From Methylobacteriaceae bacterium (lineage in GTDB: Bacteria; Pseudomonadota; Alphaproteobacteria; Rhizobiales; Beijerinckiaceae), in NCBI GenBank assembly GCA_019247255.1, contig JAFAPJ010000570.1, positions 1 through 18,843 of the forward strand: DNA of 18,843 nt, in the 5' to 3' direction. The notes under the pieces are model-generated. The model did no database searches. It was not told the DNA's origin and saw only the letters and a program-made list of their open reading frames with translations. This document shows positions 13,251 to 18,843 of the stretch, in pieces. The number at the start of each line of letters is the position of its first letter. The first letter of the stretch is position 1. The position numbers were made by a program, and so were the translations under genes.

Positions 13251-14732
13251 TCAGTCGAGGAGCATGCGCTTGAGGAGCTCGAGCTCCTCGGCGAGCGCCG
13301 GATCCGTCTCGACCGCCTTCTCGATCTTGCGCACGGCGTGGAGCACCGTCGTGTGGTCGCGTCCGCCGAAGCGGCGCCCGATCTCAGGGAGCGAGCGCAA
13401 CGTCAGCACCTTCGCGAGATACATCGCGATCTGGCGCGGCTTCACGACCGCCGCGGTCCGGCGCTCGGACAGGATGTCGGAGCGGGACACGTTGTAGCGG
13501 GAAGCGACGAGCTTCTGGATGTCCTCGATCTTGACCCGCTTCGGCTCGCGATTGCGCACGAGGTCGCGGATCGCGGCCTCCGCGGTCTCGATCGTGAGCG
13601 GGCTGCCCGTCAGCGTCGTGTGCGCGAGAAGGCGGTTCACCGCGCCCTCGAGGTCGCGTCCGTTGGTGGCGACGACTCGCGCCACGTAGGCGACGACGGA
13701 CGGGCTCACCTCGAAGCCCGGATGGGCGGACGTCACGGCCGCGAGGCGCCGCTCCAGGATTCCGGCCCGCAGATGCTCGTCGAGCGCCGCGATCTCGACC
13801 ACGAGCCCGCCCGCGAGGCGCGAGCGCACCCGCTCGTCGAGGCTCTCGAGATCGCCCGGCGGCCGGTCCGCCGCGCAGACGACCTGGCGCCCCGCATCGA
13901 TGAGCGCGTTCAGCGTGTGGCCGAATTCCTGCTGGATCGTCTTGCCCTGAATGAACTGGACGTCGTCGATCACCAGAAGGTCGATGCCGCGCAGCCGCTC
14001 CTTGAAGGCGTGCGAGGTCTGCGTCTTCAGGGATGCCACGAAGCCGTACATGAAGCGGTCGGCGGTGAGATAGATCACGCGCCGCCCGGCGCGGCGCGCC
14101 TCGTTGCCGATGGCGTGGAGGAGGTGCGTCTTGCCGAGCCCGACGCCCGCCTGCAGGTAGAGCGGGTTGTAGAGCGCCGGCCCGCCCTCGTGGCGCGCGA
14201 TGCGGTCCGCCGCGGCCTGCGCGAGCGCGTTCGAGCGCCCGACCACGAAGCTCTCGAATGTCAGGCGAGGGTCGAGCGGCGCGCTCGCGATCTCGCCGTC
14301 GGCGGACGCGGCCGGCCCGCTCGGCCGGGCCTCGGCCGGAAGGCCCGCGGCGTTCCCGTTCACCGCAACGCTCGGCAGGTCGGCCGGGACGCGGGCGACG
14401 CCCTCGATCCGGCGCACGATGGCGCTCGTCTTGCCGTTCGACCCGTTCAGCGGCCCGACCGGCATCTCGCGGCTCGCGCCGCGCACGACGATCGACAGGT
14501 TCGTCAGCGAGGGATGCTCGCTGCGGTACACGGAGAGCACGCGGTCGGCGTAATGCGCTTCGATCCAGCTCTTCAGGAACCGGGTCGGCACGCTGAGGCG
14601 GGCGGAGTTGTCATTGACCTCGTCCATCTCGAGCCGCGCCAGCCAACTCGAATACACGTCGTCTCCCAGCTCCGCCCGCAACCTGCGCTTCACCCGCGTC
14701 CACGCATCTTCGCCCAAGCCCGCCTCCCGCAC
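13251..14732 (-). CDS. dnaA: Chromosomal replication initiator protein DnaA
   Basis: DnaA-ATP binds and unwinds the replication origin and also acts as a transcription factor. The product is 493 residues from a GTG start at 14732. Domain I is [20 protein letters not shown] and what follows to about residue 85. A variable linker runs to about 155. The AAA+ domain starts [12 protein letters not shown], has Walker A GVGLGKT (196-202), Walker B LLVIDD (252-257), and the arginine-bearing RVRSRLAGG (301-309). Domain IV, the DNA-binding helix-turn-helix, ends with [20 protein letters not shown] (452-471), the family signature. A TTG at 14717, five codons in, has a better-spaced GGGAGG ribosome site and could be the true start. 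rpsT lies upstream on the same strand, a common order in Hyphomicrobiales. Confidence 0.97.
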   Translation of the reverse strand: MREAGLGEDAWTRVKRRLRAELGDDVYSSWLARLEMDEVNDNSARLSVPTRFLKSWIEAHYADRVLSVYRSEHPSLTNLSIVVRGASREMPVGPLNGSNGKTSAIVRRIEGVARVPADLPSVAVNGNAAGLPAEARPSGPAASADGEIASAPLDPRLTFESFVVGRSNALAQAAADRIARHEGGPALYNPLYLQAGVGLGKTHLLHAIGNEARRAGRRVIYLTADRFMYGFVASLKTQTSHAFKERLRGIDLLVIDDVQFIQGKTIQQEFGHTLNALIDAGRQVVCAADRPPGDLESLDERVRSRLAGGLVVEIAALDEHLRAGILERRLAAVTSAHPGFEVSPSVVAYVARVVATNGRDLEGAVNRLLAHTTLTGSPLTIETAEAAIRDLVRNREPKRVKIEDIQKLVASRYNVSRSDILSERRTAAVVKPRQIAMYLAKVLTLRSLPEIGRRFGGRDHTTVLHAVRKIEKAVETDPALAEELELLKRMLLD

Positions 14733-14740
14733 GCCTCACT

Positions 14741-14764
14741 GGATCCGCCGCAACGGATCCGCCG
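14741..14764. repeat. 10-bp direct repeat next to the dnaA start
   Basis: GGATCCGCCG occurs at 14741-14750 and 14755-14764 with a CAAC spacer, eight bases upstream of the dnaA GTG. It overlaps where the ribosome or a regulator would bind. Confidence 0.6.
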
Positions 14765-15418
14765 CCCCCGGTCATTCACGCACACGGCCACGCCTTCCCG
14801 CTCAGCAAAGCGCCGAAGCGAGCCGTCACCGATCCAGACTTATTTTATGAAATGAGCGCTCTGGCCGCCCATCAGCCCAAAACGAAAGCTAATCAGCTTC
14901 CGTCGCCATCGAAATTCGGCTGCTACAATACTTATTTTGATTTTCGCGCAGCACGCTTTCCCCCACGAAATGTGAGCTGGACACGCCGAATTACGATGGA
15001 TTGGCCTCGGGGTCGCCCCGAGAGGGTCTAAGGACCGTATATCGACCCCCAGGAGGGCGCAACAGGCGAGAATCGGGAATCGCGGCCGAGACCCGTGATC
15101 GGCGTCGGGGACGGCCCCGACCGGGTCCGAAAAAGCGAAGATTCGCCGGGTCTTCGCCCGGCCGAGGCCTGTCGCGGATATTCATGCAACAGCGGCGAGC
15201 TACATCAAATCGTCATCGATTCGACACGTTGGCCGGACGCCCTGCCCCGACGCTTGGCCCATAAGATGATGCAAAGTCTCAGCATTTCCTGCGCGCTGCC
15301 CGCGCGGGACCATGACGGTCAGCACCCGAAATCGAACGGCTCAGGTCAACGGGAACGGAGAGCGAACGTGGCCTGACTTTCGGTGGAGGATCGCGGATCG
15401 GAGCCGCTCAAACGCAAA

Positions 15419-15440
15419 GAGCCCGGCCAGGGCCGGGCTC
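15419..15440 (-). terminator. Intrinsic terminator of rpsT
   Basis: GAGCCCGGCC (15419-15428) and GGCCGGGCTC (15431-15440) form a strong stem, effectively 9 bp around a 4-base loop. Read on the minus strand it comes 25 bases after the rpsT stop and is followed by TTTGCGTTT, the best U-rich tail of any hairpin in the window. Confidence 0.8.
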
Positions 15441-15465
15441 TCGATGGGTCGATCGGCGAGGTCGG

Positions 15466-15732
15466 TCAGGCGCTGAGCGACTGCACCCGGTGCGACAGGC
15501 GCGACACCTTCCGAGACGCCGTGTTCTTGTGAACGATGCCCTTCTGGGCCGCCCGCATGATCTCGGGCTCCGCCGCCCGGAGGGCCGCCATGGCGGCGGT
15601 GCGGTCGCCTCCGGCGATCGCTTCCTCGACCTTGCGCAGGAAGGTACGCATGCGCGAGCGCCGCGCCCGGTTCATGTCCGTGCGCTTGGCGATCTTGCGC
15701 ACCATCTTCTTGGCCGAGGTCGTGTTGGCCAT
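15466..15732 (-). CDS. rpsT: 30S ribosomal protein S20
   Basis: S20 binds 16S rRNA early in assembly of the small ribosomal subunit. The product has 88 residues, the usual length. It begins [20 protein letters not shown], then [19 protein letters not shown], a region typical of S20 with dense basic residues, and ends with [19 protein letters not shown], the conserved C-terminal signature. The start at 15732 is set by homology; the frame stays open upstream to 16116 but that part is arginine/proline-rich and crosses the promoter. A GAGAGA ribosome site precedes the ATG. A near-consensus promoter at 15839-15867 and a strong terminator at 15419-15440 frame the gene as a single-gene transcript, separate from dnaA. 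It is divergent from the Bug receptor gene. Confidence 0.97.
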   Translation of the reverse strand: MANTTSAKKMVRKIAKRTDMNRARRSRMRTFLRKVEEAIAGGDRTAAMAALRAAEPEIMRAAQKGIVHKNTASRKVSRLSHRVQSLSA

Positions 15733-15838
15733 GGGTCTCTCGTGTTGGGCAGTTCGCGGAGCCGACCGAGACGGCCGCGCCAGCGATGCGATAAACGACA
15801 ACGGCCCCGGCGCGTGAGCGCGGGCCATCGATCCCCGG

Positions 15839-15867
15839 GCTATAGGGATCCCGCCTTCACACGTCAA
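15839..15867 (-). promoter_or_regulatory. Sigma-70-type promoter of rpsT
   Basis: On the minus strand TTGACG (complement of 15862-15867) and TATAGC (complement of 15839-15844) are separated by exactly 17 bases. A start near 15832 would give a leader of about 100 bases before the rpsT ATG. This is the best housekeeping-type promoter visible in the window, fitting a strongly expressed ribosomal gene. Confidence 0.75.
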
Positions 15868-15991
15868 CGGTGTGGCGCGAGCGCGGCAGAGCGGGAGCGC
15901 TCGTCCGAACGGCCGATTTCGGGCGCGACGCCGCGGCGGTAGGGTTCGCCCGAGATGCGGGAGAACCCGCGCGACGGCCGGGGAGGCAAGG

Positions 15992-16996
15992 ATGCGGCGG
16001 TGGTTGGCAAGGCTCGGGGCCGGGTTCCTCGGGGCTGGGCTCCTCGGGGCCGGCCTTCTCGGCTGGGCCGCGGCGAGCGGGGCTTCCGCCCAGGGCTTCC
16101 CGACGCGGCCCGTCAAGATCGTCGTGCCCTACACGGCGGGGGGCACGACCGACATCTTCGCCCGGCTCATCGGCGAGCGCATGGGGCAATCGCTCGGCCA
16201 GCAATTCATCATCGAGAACCGGCCGGGCGCGGGCGGGAATATCGGGGCGGACGCGGTCGCGAAGGCGGAGCCCGACGGCTACACGCTCGTGATGGCGACG
16301 ATCGCGACCCACGCGATCAACCCGAACCTGTATCCGCGCATGCCCTATGATTCCGTCGCGGACTTCACGCCGGTCGCGTTCGTCGCCGGCGTCCCGAACC
16401 TCATGGTCGTGAGCCCGAAAACCGTGAAGGCGAGGACGGTCGCCGAGTTCATCGCGGAAGCGAAGGCGTCGACCCGCAAGTTCAACATGGCCTCGTCCGG
16501 CAACGGCACCTCGATCCACCTCTCGGGCGAGATGTTCAAGCAGGCGACCGGGGTCGAGATGCCCCACGTGCCTTATCGCGGGTCGGGTCCGGCGCTGAAC
16601 GATCTCATCGGCGGGCAGGTCGACGTTATGTTCGACAACCTGCCTTCGGCGGTCGAGCAGGTGCGGGGCGGCAATCTTCGGGCGCTCGCCGTCACCTCGT
16701 CCACGCGCTCCCCCGCCATCCCCGAGGTGCCGACGCTCGCGGAGAGCGGCCTGCCCGGCTTCGAGGCGACGAGCTGGTTCGCGCTTTTCGGGCCGAAGGG
16801 CATGCCGCCAGCGATCGTCGCCAGGCTGAACGAGGAGGCCCGCAAGGCGCTCGACGGCCCGGAGCTGCGCCGCCGCTTCGCGGAGCTCGGCGGCGACATC
16901 CGGCCGCTGAGCCCGGCCGAGCTCGGCGCCTTCGCGCAGGCCGAGCGTGACAAATGGGCCGTCATCGTCAAGCAATCGGGCGCGAAGATCGATTGA
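15992..16996 (+). CDS. Tripartite tricarboxylate transporter substrate-binding protein (Bug/TctC family)
   Basis: Bug proteins are periplasmic receptors that trap small carboxylates or similar molecules and deliver them to a TctA/TctB membrane pair. The start at ATG 15992 follows GGGGAGG and gives 334 residues. The signal peptide (about 1-34) is unusually glycine/leucine-rich ([20 protein letters not shown]) and ends near ASAQ. The mature part has the family marks [39 protein letters not shown] and [19 protein letters not shown]. Further on are [40 protein letters not shown] and [15 protein letters not shown]. The frame is open from 15872, but the earlier part is arginine-rich. No tctA or tctB gene is adjacent; orphan Bug receptors are common in proteobacteria. 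The ligand is unknown. Confidence 0.93.
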   Translation: MRRWLARLGAGFLGAGLLGAGLLGWAAASGASAQGFPTRPVKIVVPYTAGGTTDIFARLIGERMGQSLGQQFIIENRPGAGGNIGADAVAKAEPDGYTLVMATIATHAINPNLYPRMPYDSVADFTPVAFVAGVPNLMVVSPKTVKARTVAEFIAEAKASTRKFNMASSGNGTSIHLSGEMFKQATGVEMPHVPYRGSGPALNDLIGGQVDVMFDNLPSAVEQVRGGNLRALAVTSSTRSPAIPEVPTLAESGLPGFEATSWFALFGPKGMPPAIVARLNEEARKALDGPELRRRFAELGGDIRPLSPAELGAFAQAERDKWAVIVKQSGAKID

Positions 16997-17034
16997 CGCG
17001 CGGGCGGACCGTCGCGAAACGGTGATCGGCGACA

Positions 17035-17052
17035 CGCGCCGCCTCCGGCGCG
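17035..17052 (+). terminator. Possible terminator after the Bug receptor gene
   Basis: CGCGCCG (17035-17041) and CGGCGCG (17046-17052) pair around CCTC in the 86-base gap before the PIG-L gene. No T tract follows, and the site could equally lie in the PIG-L leader. Confidence 0.35.
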
Positions 17053-17082
17053 GCGGCGTCTCGGCCGCGTTACCTCCTGCCC

Positions 17083-17859
17083 GTGCCGACGCTCCTCGCC
17101 CTCTCGCCCCATCTCGATGACGCCGCCTTCTCGTGCGGGGGCGCGCTCGCGCAGCTCGGGCGGGGCGGGTGGCGCGTTGTCCTTGCGACGGTCTTCACCC
17201 GCAGCGTGCCCGACCCGACCGGGTTCGCGCTCGCCTGTCAGCTCGACAAGGGGCTCGGCCCCGAGGTCGACTACATGGCGCTGCGCCGCGAGGAGGATGG
17301 CCGCGCGGCCGAGGCGCTCGGCTGCTGGCCTCCCGTTTGGCTCGACCTGCCGGAGGCGCCCCATCGCGGCTACGGCTCGGCGGCCGCGCTCTTCGGGCCG
17401 ACGCTGCCCGAGGACGACGCGGCGCTCCTGGCCCCGCTCGCGGCGGCGCTCGCCCGGCTCGCGGCCGAGACCTCGCCCGATCTCCTGCTCGCGCCTCAGG
17501 CGATCGGGGGCCATGTCGACCACGTGCAGGTGATCCGGGCGCTCGGCCGAGCCGCGCTGGACCTGCCCGTCCTGTGGTGGCGAGACTTCCCTTATACCGC
17601 GCGCGAGGCCGCGCCGGCCGAGCCCTTCGCCGACCGCATGGCGCGGCTTCCGGAGCTGTCGATCGCGCTCGGCGAGCGGGATCGCGGCGCGAAGGCCCGG
17701 GCCTGCGCGGCCTATGCGAGCCAGCTCGGCTTCCAGTTCGGCGGACCGGCCGGGCTCGACCGGCGCCTCGCGGAAGCCGGACCGGTCGAGCGCTTCCGGG
17801 CGGAGGGCCGGCTGCCCGCCGCCCTCGGGAGCATGCTTGCCGCGGAGCCGACGACGTGA
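17083..17859 (+). CDS. PIG-L family zinc deacetylase
   Basis: PIG-L/LmbE enzymes remove acetyl groups from N-acetyl-sugar compounds, as in mycothiol, bacillithiol and antibiotic synthesis. The 258-residue product begins at GTG 17083. The zinc site is LSPHLDDAAFSCGG near the N-terminus (H10, D12, D13; the family's AHPDD motif with P replaced by L) plus IGGHVDHVQVIRALG (H144, D146, H147). H10, D13 and H147 correspond to the metal ligands of MshB, and D12 to its general base. The region 41-63 (SVPDPTGFALACQLDKGLGP) is a loop that would cover the active site. No clear ribosome site precedes the GTG. The stop overlaps the next gene's start as GTGA. Its partners suggest a shared pathway, but the sugar or amide substrate cannot be read. 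Confidence 0.88.
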   Translation: MPTLLALSPHLDDAAFSCGGALAQLGRGGWRVVLATVFTRSVPDPTGFALACQLDKGLGPEVDYMALRREEDGRAAEALGCWPPVWLDLPEAPHRGYGSAAALFGPTLPEDDAALLAPLAAALARLAAETSPDLLLAPQAIGGHVDHVQVIRALGRAALDLPVLWWRDFPYTAREAAPAEPFADRMARLPELSIALGERDRGAKARACAAYASQLGFQFGGPAGLDRRLAEAGPVERFRAEGRLPAALGSMLAAEPTT

Positions 17860-18458
17860 GCGACGCCGCGCTCGCCGACCCGGACGAGATCCTGCGCCGG
17901 CGCGCGCTCCTCGGCTCGCCCGCCATGGCGCCGCTCGCGCCCTACTTGGCGGCGCTGAGGCAAGCGCATGGGGACGTGCCGGATCCGGATCCGCTCGACG
18001 GCGGGGCCGAGGCGCGCCTGCTCCTTCTCCTCGAAACGCCCGGGCCGCGTGTTCGCGGCACCGGGATGGTGTCGCGGGACAATTTGAGCGGGACCGCCCG
18101 CAACCTCCGGGGCTTCCTCGGCGAGGCCGGCCTTCCGCGACGCAGAACGCTCATCTGGAACGCCGTCCCGTTCGTGATCCACAGCCCCGGCGACCCAAAC
18201 CGGGCGCCGCGGGCCGGCGAGATCGCCCGCGGCCTCGCCGAGTTGCCGCGCCTTCTCGCGCTCCTGCCCCGGCTCTCCGTGGTGGTTTTGGCCGGGCGGA
18301 TCGCGGCCCGAGCCGAGCCGATCCTGCGCGGCCTGCGGCCGGCGCTGCCGATCCTCGCCATGCCGCATCCGAGCCCGACCATCGTGTGCACGAGCCCGGC
18401 CGTCCCGTCCCGGATCCGGGCGACGCTTGCCGAGGCCGCGGCCTTCGCGGAGACCTGA
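17856..18458 (+). CDS. Uracil-DNA glycosylase-like protein
   Basis: The 200-residue product starts at GTG 17856, overlapping the PIG-L stop by GTGA. It has the layout of the uracil-DNA glycosylase superfamily: a strand plus loop LLLLLETPGPRVRGTG (55-70) as motif 1, a helix after it (SRDNLSGTARNLRGFLGEAG), a strand LIWNAVPFVIHSP (99-111), a strand VVVLAGRIAARAEPIL and motif 2 MPHPSPTIVC (169-178) with HPSP. Motif 1 reads ETPGP rather than the GEAPG of family 4 or GQDPYH of family 1, and there is no clear catalytic Asp or Asn directly after it. It may therefore be a divergent or non-canonical member whose base-excision activity is unproven. Annotation pipelines would probably call it uracil-DNA glycosylase. 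The next gene begins three bases after its stop. Confidence 0.75.
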   Translation: MSDAALADPDEILRRRALLGSPAMAPLAPYLAALRQAHGDVPDPDPLDGGAEARLLLLLETPGPRVRGTGMVSRDNLSGTARNLRGFLGEAGLPRRRTLIWNAVPFVIHSPGDPNRAPRAGEIARGLAELPRLLALLPRLSVVVLAGRIAARAEPILRGLRPALPILAMPHPSPTIVCTSPAVPSRIRATLAEAAAFAET

Positions 18459-18461
18459 GCG

Positions 18462-18843
18462 ATGCCGGGCTACCTGCCCTTCGCGGGCGCGCTGCGCTTG
18501 CCGGCCTTCCTCTGCGATAATTGCGGCTACTGGCAGCGCCATTTCGAGCCGCCGCACGTTTGCCCGCTCTGCCTCGATGCGCGCCACGTCGTGCCGCAGA
18601 CGGGCTGGCGCTTCCACACGCTCGCGGAGGCCGAGGCGGCCTTCCCGTGCCATTCGGCCGAGCTCGAAGACGGCGTGTGGCGGTTCTGGAACGACCCGGT
18701 CTCCGGGATCGGCCCCTCGAGCTACCTCGTCCGGACCGAGGGCGGGAACCTGCTCTTCGAGGGCTGCGCCGTGTTCAGCGGGGCCGCGCTCGACCACATC
18801 GCGTCGCTCGGCGGCGTGCAGGTCCTCTCGGCCTCCCACCCGC
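18462..18843 (+). CDS. Zinc-ribbon plus metallo-beta-lactamase-fold protein (5' part, runs off the right edge)
   Basis: ATG 18462 opens a frame of 127 codons to the window edge, three bases after the stop of the UDG-like gene. The N-terminus holds a four-cysteine zinc ribbon, C18-x2-C21 (LCDNCGYWQ) and C34-x2-C37 (VCPLCLDARH), a rubredoxin-like knuckle pair. A linker follows, then the first strands of a metallo-beta-lactamase fold: GIGPSSYLVRTEGGNLLFEG (82-101), a helix ALDHIASLGG and the strand VQVLSASHP. The last visible H126 is where the HxHxDH metal motif should begin, but the rest lies beyond the window, so activity cannot be judged. The final product is likely a cytoplasmic hydrolase. 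Start and frame are well supported by the tight spacing and the domain order. Confidence 0.82.
   Translation, partial: MPGYLPFAGALRLPAFLCDNCGYWQRHFEPPHVCPLCLDARHVVPQTGWRFHTLAEAEAAFPCHSAELEDGVWRFWNDPVSGIGPSSYLVRTEGGNLLFEGCAVFSGAALDHIASLGGVQVLSASHP

Larger units (their letters stand above)
14733..15465. other. Gene-free dnaA-rpsT interval, probable dnaA promoter/leader region
   Basis: No open frame in these 733 bases looks like a protein; the short ones are arginine/proline-rich. The part nearest dnaA (about 14835-14995) is clearly more AT-rich than the rest of the window. It holds two copies of ACTTATTTT (14838-14846, 14930-14938) and a small palindrome AAGCT-AATC-AGCTT (14886-14899). The middle part holds four GANTC sites (15070, 15077, 15140, 15218) and three hairpins (15006-15022, 15104-15121, 15145-15162). 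A CGTATA at 15036-15041 could be a minus-strand -10 (TATACG) for dnaA, but no good -35 is seen. No TTATNCACA-type DnaA box is present on either strand, so I do not call an origin. The rpsT terminator lies at the right end. Confidence 0.6.

Noticed and set aside
14991..15376. Short open frames of 64-93 codons on both strands between dnaA and rpsT
   Set aside because: They overlap each other, are rich in Arg, Pro and Gly, lack ribosome sites and show no domain.
14733..15465. Chromosomal replication origin
   Set aside because: The AT-rich stretch and dnaA proximity are suggestive, but I find no TTATNCACA-type box on either strand, and in several alphaproteobacteria the origin is not at dnaA. 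A GC-skew plot would decide.
1..18843. Mobile elements, CRISPR arrays, tRNA or rRNA genes, toxin-antitoxin or defence genes
   Set aside because: I looked for transposase motifs, regularly spaced repeats, tRNA-like cloverleafs and defence domains and found none that could be supported.

Overview
The window is chromosomal DNA from a GC-rich alphaproteobacterium. Almost every gene ends its codons in G or C. The order rpsT-dnaA, the block amiC-mrcA-prfB, and the protein sequences themselves point to the Hyphomicrobiales, perhaps the Methylobacteriaceae; that family-level guess is an inference. I see no tRNA, rRNA, CRISPR array, insertion sequence or prophage gene, and no block with foreign base composition.

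Layout. (1) 1-2054, minus strand: the 5' part of a secreted protein of unknown function, greA (transcript cleavage factor) and a panE-like ketopantoate reductase. (2) 2144-3321, plus: a short-chain dehydrogenase overlapping a GtrA-family membrane protein by ATGA. (3) 3334-4575, minus: an MFS transporter, convergent with gtrA; both stop codons lie inside one palindrome. (4) 4744-9757, plus: amiC (cell-wall amidase, apparently frameshifted here), mrcA (penicillin-binding protein 1A) and prfB (release factor 2, read through a programmed +1 frameshift). (5) 9827-13199, plus: a TVP38/TMEM64-type membrane protein, an enoyl-CoA hydratase/isomerase, a six-cysteine DUF4189 protein, a small secreted protein of unknown function and a fumarylacetoacetate-hydrolase-family enzyme. 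(6) 13251-15732, minus: dnaA and, upstream, rpsT, separated by 733 bases without a gene but with several signals. (7) 15992-18843, plus: a lone tripartite-tricarboxylate receptor (Bug protein), then a tightly packed PIG-L deacetylase, uracil-DNA-glycosylase-like protein and zinc-ribbon/metallo-beta-lactamase protein that runs off the end.

How they work together. The middle block couples peptidoglycan synthesis (mrcA) with peptidoglycan cleavage at division (amiC). prfB, rpsT and greA serve translation and transcription, and dnaA starts chromosome replication. The remaining genes are metabolic, transport or unassigned. Most gene ends are marked by perfect GC-rich inverted repeats that lack a clear T tract; only the one after rpsT looks like a textbook intrinsic terminator.

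The points most worth a second look are the one-base disruption in amiC, the compact PIG-L/UDG-like/MBL gene set at the right edge, and the dnaA upstream region with clustered GANTC sites, repeats and hairpins but no consensus DnaA box. I did not find a clearly new defence or mobile system.
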